From Bubalus kerabau (taxonomy: Eukaryota > Chordata > Mammalia > Artiodactyla > Bovidae), in assembly GCF_029407905.1 (NCBI RefSeq), contig NC_073627.1:156431697-156495696 (forward strand): a stretch of 64,000 nt of DNA, given 5' to 3'. Position 1 is the first letter of the stretch. Every line of letters begins with the position of its first letter. A program made the position numbers and the translations under genes. The notes under the pieces are model-generated. The model made no database searches. It was not told the origin of the DNA and saw only the letters and a program-made list of their open reading frames with translations. Positions 23,801-35,640 of this stretch are shown here, in pieces.

Positions 23801-24139
23801 TGATTTTGGATAGACCTGAATGCCACTACGCATGGCCAAAACCGTCTCATGGGCGAATTCCTGCCTCCATCCGGAGGGACGCAACACAGACTCCAAGTCT
23901 GCAGGGAGAACGCTCTGCCCCTCCCTGGTCCCCGAATCTTTGAGAGTCAGCTGGCTCTGCACATGGAGAGGTGGGCATCAGCCCTCCATGGCTCACCCAT
24001 CCTGCTGCTGCAAGTCACTGCAAGAGTGCTGGGCACTGTGGGCACCAGGGCCCCTGGGAGACCCAACCTTTCCTATCCCTCATGGCCTCTTCTAGTCACT
24101 AACCACTAGAATGGCAGCACTCTCTGGACTTCTTATCCC

Positions 24140-24440
24140 TTAGAGTAATTTAGCCTGTGTCTGACCCTCACATAAATGGAGTCATGAAGCTGTGCCTGGC
24201 ATCTTCTTCTCAATGTGATGTTCCTGTGAGCTTCCTGCTCAAGGTGAGTCATGCAGAGAGATGTGGGTAACTCCTTCCCATTGCTCCTGCTGGGTGGACG
24301 GATACATTCTGGGCTGTGGACGTGGAGAGGTTTCCCTGTGCCGTTGTCCTCAGCAGTGCTGTTAGGACGAGTTGAGGATGTCCCCCATGGCCTGTGTCCC
24401 AAGGGGTACCGTGGACTTCCTACTGCTGATGTCTAGGCTG
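24140..24440. mobile_element. Possible very diverged L1 relic
   Basis: Text such as CTCACATAAATGGAGTCATG resembles the 3' region of ancient mammalian L1. The match is weak and the ends are not defined. Confidence 0.3.
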
Positions 24441-26929
24441 GTTTTTGATGGAGGGTCCCCACAGAGGCTTACAGGTCTCAGCCAGTGGTCCTGAGAACTG
24501 TCTTTGTGGGTAGCTGGAGAAGTCCCCATCGAGGGTGAGAGTTACACATTACAAATGCTCACACTTTATTTTAAAAGATAAGTGTCTGGGGCTGGTAGTG
24601 ACCAGACCAGTATCTGCCTTTCCAGTAAAAACTGGATCACTGCTTAATTTCCACCTGAATACTGAAAAATACAGCCTGATGCTGAAAATGTGGCTGGGTG
24701 CCAGCTAGTCATGTACATATTCAGAAAACCTGGCCAGTTATAGAAGACACGTGGGTGCTCCTGCTCATGCGCAGTGGCCTTCCAACAAACCCAGATTCCG
24801 ACAGAGCTGTGCCTGAGAGCAGGCCTTACTTATATCTGTAAGCAGAGCTCTCCCTCCCAAACTGTGCTCAGGTCATCCAGACCCCCGCAGACTTCTCCCC
24901 TCACCCACTCTGAGTGAGGATTTCACTGCCTGCATCTCACTGCGAAGGTAAAGATAGTACACTGCCCACTCCTGGGCTTGCCTTCCATCTATTCAACAGA
25001 GATCTGCTACCTAAGAGTTTTCACTCCATCCTCATTCAGGTGGGGTCTTCGAGTCTACCTCAAGGCATTCCAACACCAAGGCTTTTCTTTCTGCAGAGAA
25101 GGAATATGACGCCTTCTAGAAGGTGGTTCATAGGGGTGTCACCCCATCCCCCTCCCTCCATTCCAAGGAAGAGCATCTGTGGGGGGAGGGGGAGGGAGCC
25201 AGGCAGGGCCCGATGGATTCCAGATGTGTTTTCCACGCTGGAGAGTCACTTTCTCTACTCATGTCACTTTGAAAAATAAACAAACTATAAAAAGAAGGAA
25301 AAGGGAAAAAAAAACAGAGGAAAATATTTCACCAGTCTGGGGTCTATCTCTTTCTCTTTGTAATGGCCAAAAAAAAAAGCACAATAAGATAGTGAGACAT
25401 TGATTTCTCCTGGTAAGATGCAAGGTGTTATATTTTTAAAATGCTATATTCTCCCAGTTCATCCCACAAACTGAATTAAAACACAAAGCATTTGTCCACA
25501 AGTAAAATTTCTTGGAAAGCAAGATTTTTTTTCCCCCACTTAGAAGAATTTAGAAAGGAAATAATGAGTTGGCCGTTTCATGGCCCCAACAAAATTCCTT
25601 TGCTAATGAGTATTTCCCGTCACTCAGGGGTTTCTTAGGTGACCTCACTCTGCTCTCAGAGATGGTTCATGACAAGAGGTGTTACGTACTCAGCCTTGCA
25701 TGCCTGCATGTTGCTCTGGACCCATTAGTGGAGCGCCTGGTGAGAAAGGCTGTTACAGATGAGCCACATCAGGATTCTACATCTTCCCCTTTCTTCTCCA
25801 GATTGCGGAAGTGAGTTTGTCCCTGGTCAGATTTCCTACTTTTATGCAGCTTCTCCAAAGGTTATTCTCTCAGCAAACAAGGCTCAGATGCTAACAGAGA
25901 TCTGACAGCAGTCCAAGGAGTCCCATGTATGCAGGTTGTGCCCACAATCAAGTCCAGCTTGAACATCTGCCTCTCTGCATGTTCTCCTGGGCATCCAGGC
26001 TCATCAGTCTGAGGGCAAATGCTTTTGATGCAAGAGGTCTTTATCTTCATTGCTTTTCTGCCAGGTTTCTCAAACTTTCTCTTCTCTGTTTGTTCTAAGG
26101 AAGGGTACAGGACTGAATTCCTACCAAGGCTGTCACAGCACGAATCAAAGTGTGTGGAAATGAGTTCCTCTAGGCATACGAAAATGAGAGGTGTTCTGGG
26201 CAGGAAGTGGTAACCGCGGGGCTCCTTTCATCCGTTCCCACAGCAGCACTCTTGCTCGGTGGCCTGGCATGCGCACTGCGCACTGCGCCTTGCAGGCGCC
26301 ACGTCTGAGCCCACCACAGCATCTGCTTCCAAATGGACACAGGGGGAAACTGAGCCTGTGGCACAGCTTGGAAGAGGCCGCGCTGGGCTGGATGCCCATG
26401 TCATCCTATTCTAGTGCACAACATTAGGGATAAGCTCTTCCAGAAGCTGTTGTGTTTCCATGTGTTCCTTACCTATCTAGCGACACGGGTGTCACCAGCA
26501 TACTTGGGACTGAACTACTTCTAGCTACTGTGCTAGCAAAATGCTGGAATGCTGAATCTGGGGGCTTGACTGAAATATATGGAAAACCCTGACCCCAAGG
26601 AGATGGAGCAGCATCTTCAAGGCCAAAGAGCCTACAAATGACTCAGGATTCCCACTCCAGCTCATGGTTCCAACCAGACGTTAGAACCACCTGATGGATT
26701 CCACACCTTCCTCTGAACAACCTTGTCACTGATTTACCTGACTGGCTATTCCCTGCCCTCTCATAGATGCCACTGTGATTCCTCAAAAACAGAATAAAAA
26801 TGAAACAAAAGGTAACTTTATGCCTAGTAACTATCAACAACAAGTTAAAAAGTATTATTAACTAAAGCTAGACAGGATTCCACTAAGTCCAGCATATCGT
26901 CTCCAAAAGCTCATGGAATATCTCTTTTT

Positions 26930-27165
26930 CATTTATTTGTTTTTTAATTGGAGGATAATTGCTTTACAATATTGTGCTGGTTTCTGCCATACATCAACAA
27001 GAATCAGCCATAGGTGTACATATGTGCCCTCCCTCTTGAAGCTCCCTCCCACCTCTCCACCCCTCTAGGTTCTCACAGAACACCTGATCTGAGTTCCCTG
27101 CTTCAAACAGCAAATCTTCACTGGTTATTTAATTTTACATATGGTAATGTGTATATTTCAATGCT
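26930..27165 (-). mobile_element. L1 3' end, ruminant type, 5'-truncated
   Basis: Read on +, it starts with a T-rich tail then AATTGGAGGATAATTGCTTT and GGTTTCTGCCATACATCAAC, the inverted L1 3' UTR seen in other copies here (37571). It is moderately diverged. Confidence 0.8.
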
Positions 27166-28116
27166 CTTAAGGTAATTAACCAATTTTACAGAAAACATAT
27201 GGCAAGGGGATAATACAAAATGGCTCTAAAACTGATAAGAAACGAATCATGAAACCAAATGTGAGGAAACAGAAAGCCTTGTATAGCCCAGGGACAGCTC
27301 AGTCTCGGCTAACTGGCCAACACAGTAGATTGCCCAAGGCTGCCATGCCAGCTGTATCAGCCCCAGAGTCATAGTCCCAAGTCCTGGCAGAGAAAAAGGG
27401 TTTCTCCAGTTGGGCAACAACAAATGTTTCAAGATTATGTTATGCTTAAATTCCCATGTCTTTGTAACAAAAATATATGTATAGACAGTAGGTCTTGAAA
27501 CATTTTTAGGGAGTCGAAGAGATACCATGGAATCAAATTAGTGTCATAATTTCCTGATAAAGGAAAATCAGTCCCTAAATTTTGAGACATAAAGTCATTA
27601 GGCCAATTCATAAGGTAGGCCTTGTACAGGAAATGGTAGCTTCAGTATCCACATATGGTAGAAAATTAGGAGAGTCATGCATTTTAATGGAATTCACAAA
27701 TATAAAGAGGAAAGCAGCATTTTCAGAGATGAATACTGGTCGAGGAATCATTGCATCTGTATCTTAAGGGCTGATTTTGCGTTTCGGATCCCTGGTGTCA
27801 GGAGACTAGAGCACCTGGACTAGCAGGCCCAAAGTGAAAGTTTTCTGACTGAGAAAACCCAATGTGTGGTTCACCTATGGTAATAAAAGTATTCAAACTG
27901 GCACTGAGCTCTGCATCAGTGAGTCCACAACTCTTTGAGTACCACATACACACACACCCCAGAACCACCACCATCCTCATTAGTCATATACCCACAGATC
28001 ATAATCCTGCCCTTGTACTTTCTAGGAATTAAGTTTTTCTTAACCATGCCTGTAAGATTTTTATCAATGAAGAAAGGAATGTTGTAAAGATAAATCATGA
28101 AGACTTAATTCTTTGG

Positions 28117-28298
28117 GGCTTCCCTGATGGCTCCGATGGAAAAGAATCTGCCTGCAATAGGGGTTTGGATCCCGGAGAAGGGGATGGCTATCCACTCCAG
28201 TATTTTTGCCTGGAGGATTCTATGGACAGAGGAGCCTGGTGGGCTACAGCCCATGGGGTTGTGAAGAATCAGATAGGACTGAGCGACTAACACTTTAC
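28117..28298 (+). mobile_element. Bov-tA SINE
   Basis: The head GGGGCTTCCCTGATGGCTCC and the tail GACTGAGCGACTAACACTTT are both present. It is inserted antisense in the S1PR3 intron, just downstream of the CpG island. Confidence 0.88.
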
Positions 28299-28740
28299 TT
28301 TCAGGATTCTGTACAATGTCTGCAACTTCTAACTCCAGACTTTAAAAAGATGCCTAATTCTGGAAGCACCCAGAGCTCCAGAAGAGCCAGACTCATTCAT
28401 GCTCTTCATCTTCAAAGTAAAGCATGTTCCCTTTAAAAATCCAACAAGAAGTCCCTCTCTTACATCTAAATATAAATACACCACAAAGATATATGTCCTT
28501 GGCAGTGTCCAACGTCAGGAAGAGAGAAAGTAAGGAGAAGGAGGAGAGAACAATTTGGAGACTATGGTGGGGGCAGGGGGTTAAAAGTGGCAAAGTTAGC
28601 ACTTTCCTGCAATCGGCTCGAAGAAGGACCAGTCCTGTCGCTTCCCCGGATTTATCCCAGATATGAGTATAACTTACTGATCTTCCCTGGGAACCTCATT
28701 ACCGCATCATAGAACTTTTGTCTTCCAGACTCCTCTTCCC

Positions 28741-28770
28741 GCCCCCCCCCAACCCCGCCCCCCGCCCGGT
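28741..28770. repeat. Poly-C / C-rich tract
   Basis: A run of C with few interruptions lies at the 3' edge of the CpG island. On the - strand, which is the S1PR3 sense strand, it is G-rich and could form a G-quadruplex in the early intron. Confidence 0.8.
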
Positions 28771-28819
28771 TCCGACAGCCCCAACTACCTTGTTTGAGAA
28801 ATAGAAGGAAAACTGGAAC

Positions 28820-30090
28820 TTTGTGGCGAAGAAACACTTCCAGAGCCCCCAGGTCCGCATTCCAGGCCGTATAAACTTAATTATCCCAGAAAAGGGACCC
28901 ATGGCGCGTCTCTGTGAAGAGTCACTTCTCCTTCATTCGGCGTTTAAACGCTCTAACTGTAGTTTAAAAAGGAACCATCCCCACTTCCCCTGCCCGGGTT
29001 CAGTCACCAGAATGGACGACCTGGTGGGAATAGGCGATGCTGATGTGGTGTGCTCGCCCGCCCAGGTCCACGTCGCGATGGGCTGGATAGCCTGGAAGAC
29101 GGGCTGGAAATCCGTGAGGAAAACGGACCCGGCTGCTCCCACCCAGCCCTGGGGCCCGCCGGCTCACCTCCATCCGAGAAGGGCGCTCGGACCCCCGGCA
29201 TCTTGGCACCCCTTCCTGCCCTCCCAGTGCCGGGGCGCCGGGATAGACTTGGCGCTCGGGGCTGGGGACACTGCCCGGGCCGCAGAGTCTTGCTCGGGTT
29301 CCTGCGGCCACCGCGCTGGGCGTCGGGTTCCTGTCGCGTGTCTCCCAGACCGGCTTCCTCAGCCTCTGCCCCCGCCAGCCCCGGCGCAAACTTTTCCAGC
29401 TAACCTCGGGGGCTGGGCCCGCGCCCCGCCTCCCAGCCCTGCCTTCCAGCCCTCATCTGCCTGTGTCCCAGCCCCTTACTCCCGCCCCCGCAAGACCCCT
29501 CCTACCCCGACCTCCTTCCCTACCTCCCGGCTCCCCGCCCCATCTCCCGGCCCCGCTGCATCTCCCCCGCTCCCTGCGGCTCTCCCACCCCATCTTTTCC
29601 CCCCGGCCCCTTAAGTCCCCACCTTCCCGCTTCCCACGCCCCACACCGTCCTTGGCTCCTCCCCCGTCTCCCCGCCCTCTGGCCTCACCTCGTCATTCTC
29701 GGTCCCCACCACCTTTGTACTTCTTCCCTCAGCGTTGAGCCCCTATATCCCCATCCCTTCTCTCCTCCCCGCAGCCCCTGCATCCCACTTTCTCGCTCCC
29801 GGCTCCCGCCCTCGCTCCTCAACCCCTTTATCCTCCTCCCCGACTGCCACCCCTGGAGTGTCCCCGCCTTTCGTGTCCGCCCCCGCAGTCGAGCCTCTGG
29901 CGGGCCCCGGACAGTCTCCTGTCGCCCCCGCCTCCCTCGGCAGTCCCCCTGAGCTTGGCTCGCCCCTCCGCCTCTGTCCCAGAACTGCCCTTCAGATCCT
30001 CCGCCCCGCCGAGTAGTTCAAGGCTGCTGACCCCTGCCCAGCACCCAGCGGGAAAGGTCCAAACCGGATCGGGACTAGGCGTGGACCGGG
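28820..30090 (-). promoter_or_regulatory. S1PR3: CpG island, S1PR3 promoter region
   Basis: This is the only long GC-rich, CpG-dense stretch in the window. It has many GGGCGGG-type boxes on the S1PR3 sense strand and no clear TATA box, so it looks like a housekeeping-style promoter with dispersed starts. It lies about 9 kb upstream of the S1PR3 coding exon, as expected from human. In human a second small gene (C9orf47) shares this island. I could not recognise its protein here. Confidence 0.8.
29168..29395 (-). other. S1PR3: Probable S1PR3 non-coding exon 1
   Basis: On the - strand, GGATGGAG is followed by GTGAGC, a near-consensus donor at 29168/29167. The upstream limit is a guess, because the transcription start cannot be read from the sequence. 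The exon carries two ATGs (29201 and 29173), both of which would read across the splice junction. Confidence 0.55.
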
Positions 30091-31769
30091 TGCATCGAGA
30101 GCGAGGGTCTGCCAATTATTGCTGTTAGTTTCATCATCATCAGCTTTGTCTCGATCACGATCATTTTTGGTTGGAATTGACTGACCGCCAACTTGAGGGG
30201 AGACATTTGGCCACATTTTGATTTGAACCCTGCGCCTACCACCTCCGTTCTGCTCTGAGCCTCCAGGGCAGAGGCTGTTTCCCGGAGGGCACACAGGCTC
30301 TGAATCCCCGGATCTACCCCTGGCACAAGAGCTCCTGGCCTGCGGGGGCAGATCTCAGCGATTCGCCTCTCTTGTGTGTATGAATGAGGTAGTCCATGTG
30401 AAAGCTTCCTAAAGAAGAATCTCCAGGGAGGGGACGACCAACTCTATTGGACAGGGAAAGTGAAGGTCCTGAGTAAGTGAACACAGAACCAACCCTCCAA
30501 GTTTCTAGCGGGATGGAGAAAGAAAGAGATGGGCGGTTGGGCAGGGGGTGGAGGAGGGGAGGGCAGGGGAAGGGTTAGGAGGAAAAGGAGAGAGGCAGGA
30601 AGAAGGAACCAGAAGGCCTGATATCATAGCAAGGCTGTGCATTCCTGGGAAGAGGGGACTGGGACCACAGGGGTCCCTGGAGCAAGTTGGGGAGTTGCTC
30701 AGTTACCTGTCTGTGATTTGCTCTCTTGCTTCTAGAGGAGGAACCCCAAGCATCCTTCCCCTCAAGCTGGGAGCAAATGCCCATTAGGGGTGGGACTGAG
30801 CCCTGATGGGGTAGGCAAGGGAATGCAAGTTGCCAGCACTTCTGCCTGCCTTTTGAGTTGGTCCCTGTTGAGAAAGCCCAGCCCTGAAGAAAAAGGGGTA
30901 TTGGTGTGGGTTTGCAGATCTCTGTTGGCCTTTGGCGCTCAGTGGAGGGCTGGTGTTGCCTTTGCCTTGCTTCTACTTAATCTATTCTGAGTTCCCTCTG
31001 GTCGCCTTCCCAACTGGCTCAGAGTATCCTGTGCCAGCTCTGAGAAGCCATTTCTGCTCCAGATTACAAGGGGACCCAAGTGTGCTCTCATCTTTCCACT
31101 TCTACAACAGCAAGTCAGGAAAAGGAGAGGAGAGATCACGCATTTTCAGCCAATCACCATGACCAGGGTAAAAAGACAGAGTACTGGCCATGGTGCCTAC
31201 AACTGACCAAAACAATCAGTTGGTTCATTGACAACTCTGTTCAATTAGTTGCTTCGCATTGTGAACAATGCATTACTAGGTTTGTTTTGATTGGTGCCCA
31301 TGTCTTCATTCACTGGACGATGTCTGAAATCTTGACATCACCAGGGCAACCTTGAGACCTAGTGATGCCTCCAAAATCAGTGTCAGGACCTGGACTCCAG
31401 AAGCCTGAAAACTTGTGGGACTCTACTGCAGGTATCCAAGGGAGATGAGAGGATTTGACATATAGGCATATCTGAAACTCCTTTTCCGCAAAGATTTCCC
31501 ATCCTGAGCGGCTCTATCCATACACGGCCCTCTCACTGGCAAAGTGCCCAACCCTGCTTGCTCCTCCTTCCCTTAAAGTTCAGACAATGGACCTTGACTG
31601 GGGGCGCCCTCTGTGCCCCCACACAACTCTTAGAGACCACATTCTCTCATGACTTTTCTGGAGAGAACCAGTTTTCCCTAAGAGTCTGTGGGATAAAAGT
31701 CTTCCCCTCTGCAGGGACAGCTCTCTCCAGAGGAATGATGTTTTGCAAATGCAGAACTAATGAGAGAAC
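30091..31769. other. Intergenic flank 5' of S1PR3
   Basis: Mostly single-copy sequence without a recognisable exon. The first few hundred bases may hold distal promoter elements. No young SINE is present until 31770, unusual for this window. Confidence 0.55.
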
Positions 31770-31972
31770 TGGGCTTCCCTGGTGGCTCAGTGGTAAAGAA
31801 TCTACCTGCAGTGCAGGAGATGTGGGTTTTGTCACAGGATCGGGAAGATCCCCTGGAGAAGGAAAAGGCAACCCACTTCGGTATTGTTGCCTGGGAAATC
31901 CCACGGATAGAGGAGCCTGGCAGGCTATGGTCCATGGGGTGGCAAAGGAGTTGGACATGACTTAGCGACTAA
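31770..31972 (+). mobile_element. Bov-tA SINE
   Basis: Complete, from GGGCTTCCCTGGTGGCTCAG to GACATGACTTAGCGACTAAA. Confidence 0.9.
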
Positions 31973-32699
31973 ACAACAGTGGGATAATTAGGAAGTTCCC
32001 AGTGTGCAGTGGTCAGTGAAATAATTGAGTTAGAGAAGGCAGTTTTATGCAGGGCCCTATGAAGGTGTGGAGAGTTGGTGAAGCACAGAGCTAACTGGAA
32101 AAGGAAGAACATTCTCCACTTTCAGTGGACACATCTGGCTGTCAGGGCCTTCAGGAGGGATCAAACTTAGCGTCTCTCATACCGAATCAACCTGATATTG
32201 GATGCAGAATTCAGCACACAACATCACCAATGCTGTGTTATTGTTAAAAATACTTAACTTGAATCAAAGTTCAAGCCTGCAGCCTTTCTGGTTTACGAGA
32301 AAAAAGGGTTTGAACAGCAAAGTAAATGACTCCAGGGAGAAAAGATCAGATAGGTGCAGAGAGCAGAACATTCTGTATCAATTTTTCTGGTCTCTTCAAA
32401 AATGTCAGTGTCAGAGAAAGAGTGGGAATGTTCTAGTACAAAATCAGCTAAAAAGGAGCAATATTCATAACAAACATGGACGCTGATCAACTCCTAAGTC
32501 AACTAACCAGTGTGAAACAGTTTGGAGGAAGTTTCAACATGATGATGTATTGCATGATATTGTAGAATTATTGTTCACATTGTTAGGTGTAATAATAGCA
32601 CACTGCTTGCTAAAATGACTTTATTTTTAGGAGATGCCTGCTTAACTATTGAAGGGTCTCAATACCTGAAACTTGATTTTAAATGATTCAGCAAAAACA
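31973..32699. other. Unassigned, possibly old-repeat-derived AT-rich sequence
   Basis: I see no gene. The AT-rich part from about 32500, which continues past the SINE to about 33060 and ends in an A-rich stretch, may be a very old repeat. I cannot name its family. Confidence 0.4.
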
Positions 32700-32922
32700 G
32701 TGAAGTGAAGTGAAATGAAGAAGTGAAGTCGCTCAGTCGTGTCCGACTCTTTGAGACCCCATGGACTGTAGCCTACCAGACTCCTCCTTCCTTGAAATTT
32801 TCCAGGCAAGAGTACTGGAGTGGGTTGCCATTTCCTTCTCCAGGGGATCTTCCCAACCCAGGGATCGAACCCAGGTCTCCTACATTGCAGGCAGAGGCTT
32901 TAGCGTCTGCGCCACCACAGTA
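32700..32922 (-). mobile_element. Bov-tA SINE
   Basis: Complete on the - strand. Its left edge carries a short GAAGT/GAAAT-type repetition (32700-32726). Confidence 0.88.
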
Positions 32923-33228
32923 TGTACAGATAAAGCTGATATAACAAAATGTTAGCAGTAATTGGATCTCCAGGGTGGATGGGGAGACTTGTGTTATGTG
33001 TTCCCCTTCTCTAAGAGCTTGAAATTTTTCCATGATAAAAATTTAGAGAAAAATAAAATGTCAGGTACAAAGTAATTAAAAAAATTCTCCATCTCTGTGC
33101 TCAAACTATCAAATCAAATCCAGGCTTATGGGGATAAAATTAAAAGATACGATCATTTATGTCTGTATACTTTTGAAAACCACGTGATTGCAGACAAATA
33201 TAATTTAAGCAAATGTGTATTATCATGT

Positions 33229-33462
33229 GGACTTCCCAGGTGGTGCTAGTGGTAAAGAACCCACCTGCCAGTGGAGGTAAACTGAAGAGACTTGGGTTTG
33301 ATCCCTGGATTGGGAAGATCCCCTGGAGGAGGGCATGAGAACCCACTCCAGTATTCTTGCCTGGAAAATCCCATGGACAGAGCAGCCTGGCGGGCTATGG
33401 TCCACTGGGTCGCAAAGAGTAGGACTCAACTGAACATACACACACACACACACACACATTAT
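33229..33462 (+). mobile_element. Bov-tA SINE with (AC)n tail
   Basis: It has the head GGACTTCCCAGGTGGTGCTA, the body CCACTCCAGTATTCTTGCCT and an (AC)n microsatellite at about 33437-33459. A poly-T run follows at 33477-33489. Confidence 0.9.
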
Positions 33463-33967
33463 ATTCTTATGTGTAGTTTTTTTTTTTTTAAAGAAATACA
33501 CTTTATTTTTACAGCACATTAGTGTCTGAAACTTGGCTGCAGGTGCCACATGGTGAAAAGATATCCAGTTTTAAGACTCTAACCCACAGGGAAGCCTTCC
33601 CCAGCAGAGCTGAGATGCTGCAGAAGTAGTTGTAGGAACAGAGAAGCTGGGAAAGCCAGACACTTGTGCCTATAAATGTACTTTCTTTCCTCCCTGCTTG
33701 CCTCTGCCTCTTGGATCTCTGTCTTGCTCTTATCCTGAGTGAGTGTACATGCTACTTTTGGGGGTGTTTCAGAGGTTGATCTGTAAAGATGCAATGTGGT
33801 GTGAGTTCACACGTGTGGACAAGTGGTGGGAGCTCTGGGCAGGGGGTGGGGTAGGGTAGGTTGGCCACAGAGAAGGGTACCCAGTAGAAAAGAGTCCCTG
33901 GGGGGCCCTGGTCTTGTGGTTTCCAGCAGATCACCACAGTGGAAGTTATTTACATAGTGCTGGAGAG

Positions 33968-34262
33968 AAATGAAGTGAAAGTGACTCACTCATGTCTGAC
34001 TCTTTGCCACCCTATGGACTATACAGTCCATGGAATTCTCCAGGCCAGAATACTGGAGTGGGTAGCCTTTCCCTTCTCCAGGGGATCTTCCCAACCCAGG
34101 GATTGAACCCAGGCAGATATTTTTACCAGCTGAGCCACAAGGGAAGCCCAAGATACTGGAGTAGGTAGCCGATCCCTTCTCCAGTGGATCTTTCCAGCCC
34201 AGGAATTGAACTGGGGTCTCCTACATTGCAGGTGGATTCTTTACCAACTGAACTATCAGGGA
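33968..34262 (-). mobile_element. Two abutting Bov-tA SINE copies, same direction
   Basis: The first copy (about 33968-34150) is complete. The second (about 34151-34262) repeats only the head and middle, starting from AGATACTGGAGTAGGTAGCC. The second may be a partial tandem duplication of the first rather than a separate insertion. Confidence 0.8.
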
Positions 34263-34594
34263 GAGAAATAGCTCCAAAACATCAATCTGGATTGGATCTG
34301 CAACATGGAAATTGGCCTTTTGTACCTAATAACCCTGGCTGGGGCCAAGTGAAGCCTCTGCCTCACTGTCAGAACTCTTTCCCAGTGAGTTTTCTTTCTT
34401 TGACAGAGATTCCTACCAAAGCTAGCCTTCACGACTTTGTGACTTTCATAGTTATTACATCATCTGTCCCCATCTTTATGCCTCATCCATCCCCTTTCTC
34501 CACTCTTGCTCAGTGGAGAACCAACAGATTCCAGGAATTGTTCTTTTCACATTTCATATTTTGTAAGGCTGTTTCTAATATTCAGACACCTAAT

Positions 34595-34748
34595 TAGTGT
34601 GTGTGTGTTCATATAAGTGTGTAACTGTATATATGTGTGTGCATTGTGTGTGGGTGTATGAGTGTATATGTGTATGTATTTGTATACATGTATATATGTG
34701 CTTGCATGCATAAGTGTGTGCACATATGTGTATGTGTGCATGTATGTG
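34595..34748. repeat. Degenerate (TG)n / (TATG)n microsatellite
   Basis: About 150 bases of GTGTGT-, GTATAT- and GCATGT-type units without long perfect runs. Confidence 0.85.
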
Positions 34749-34822
34749 CTGCAGAGGTAACTCCTGTGAGGGAGGTAATAGGTTTGACCCTCCCTGGAAG
34801 ATAAGCCCATGGACACTGTAGT

Positions 34823-34960
34823 ATGCTGCTGCTGCTGCTAAGTCACTCAGTTGTGTCTGACTCTGTGCGACCCCATAGACGGCAGCCCACCAGACTCCCC
34901 CGTCCCTGGGATTCTCCAGGCAAGAGTACTGGAGTGGGGTGCCATTGCCTTCTCCGACCC
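34823..34960 (-). mobile_element. BOV-A2-type SINE monomer
   Basis: Read on + it starts with (GCT)n (34827-34839) and CTAAGTCACTCAGTTGTGTC, and ends at GGTGCCATTGCCTTCTCC. This is the - strand BOV-A2 monomer. Confidence 0.88.
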
Positions 34961-35006
34961 TGTAGTATAGTACAAAATAAATATTTGGTCTTTGCTCCTG
35001 ATTCTT

Positions 35007-35226
35007 GGGGCTTCCCTGGTGGCTCAGACAGTAAAGAATCTGCCTGCCAATGCAGGATATGGAAGAGATGCAAGAGATGCAGGTTCAGTCTCTGGGTGAG
35101 GAAGATCCCCTAGAGGAGGAAATGGTAACCTACTCCAGTATTCTTGCCTGGGAAATCCCATAGACAGAGGAGACTGGCAGGCTACAGTCCAGAGGGTTGC
35201 AAAGAGTTGGATGCCACTGAGAGAAC
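35007..35226 (+). mobile_element. Bov-tA SINE
   Basis: Complete, from GGGGCTTCCCTGGTGGCTCA to a CACTGAGAGAAC end, with a short internal duplication of AGAGATGCA around 35064-35080. Confidence 0.87.
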
Positions 35227-35239
35227 TCCTAAAATCCTC

Positions 35240-35640
35240 AAATCTATTGTCTTTTGCCTGCTAATGAGATGGCTGGTGGTTGGGGCCCTGGAAAGCTTCA
35301 GGATGCGGGCTGGTTGAGAGGAACCAGCCATGTGATTACAGAGATGGAACTTTCAGCCCCATTCCGGGGAGGAGGGTGGCTGGAGATAATCACCAAAGGC
35401 CAGTGATTTAATCAATGAAGCCTACATAGTGAAACCTCCGTGGAAGCCCCTACACAACTGAGCCTCTGGGTTGGTGAACATATCTATATGCTGGGCACAT
35501 GATAGACCCAGAGAGGGCGTGGACTTTCCAAGGTCTTTCCCTGTACCTTGCTCTGTGCATCTCTTCCATTTGGCTATTCCTGATCTGTATCACTTATAAT
35601 AAACCTGTAACATAAATAAATTTGTAGTCTGCTGGGCAGA
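35240..35640 (+). mobile_element. LTR-like block of an old endogenous retroelement
   Basis: The text GTGATTTAATCAATGAAGCC, the TTCCATTTGGCTATTCCTGA block and a poly(A) signal (AATAAA near 35600) resemble solitary LTRs of old ERVL/MaLR-class elements. No internal coding region is seen. The family assignment is from memory and uncertain. Confidence 0.5.

Larger units (their letters stand above)
20246..29167 (-). other. S1PR3: S1PR3 intron 1 (about 8.9 kb)
   Basis: Acceptor and donor signals are both visible. The interior is mostly single-copy sequence, with Bov-tA SINEs at 20588-20815 and 28117-28298, an L1 3' end at 26930-27165 and a possible diverged L1 piece at about 24140-24440. I found no convincing additional exon or RNA gene. 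Open frames up to about 200 codons in the GC-rich part (21.6-22.3 kb) look incidental. Confidence 0.65.

Noticed and set aside
28823..29614. 263-codon + strand open frame across the CpG island
   Set aside because: Pro/Ser/Ala-rich translation of GC-rich promoter DNA, with no domain. It also crosses the putative S1PR3 exon on the other strand.
29828..30115. 95-codon - strand frame in the CpG island as a C9orf47 candidate
   Set aside because: Its apparent start is a TTG, not an ATG, and the composition is simple Gly/Arg-rich. I cannot match it to any protein.
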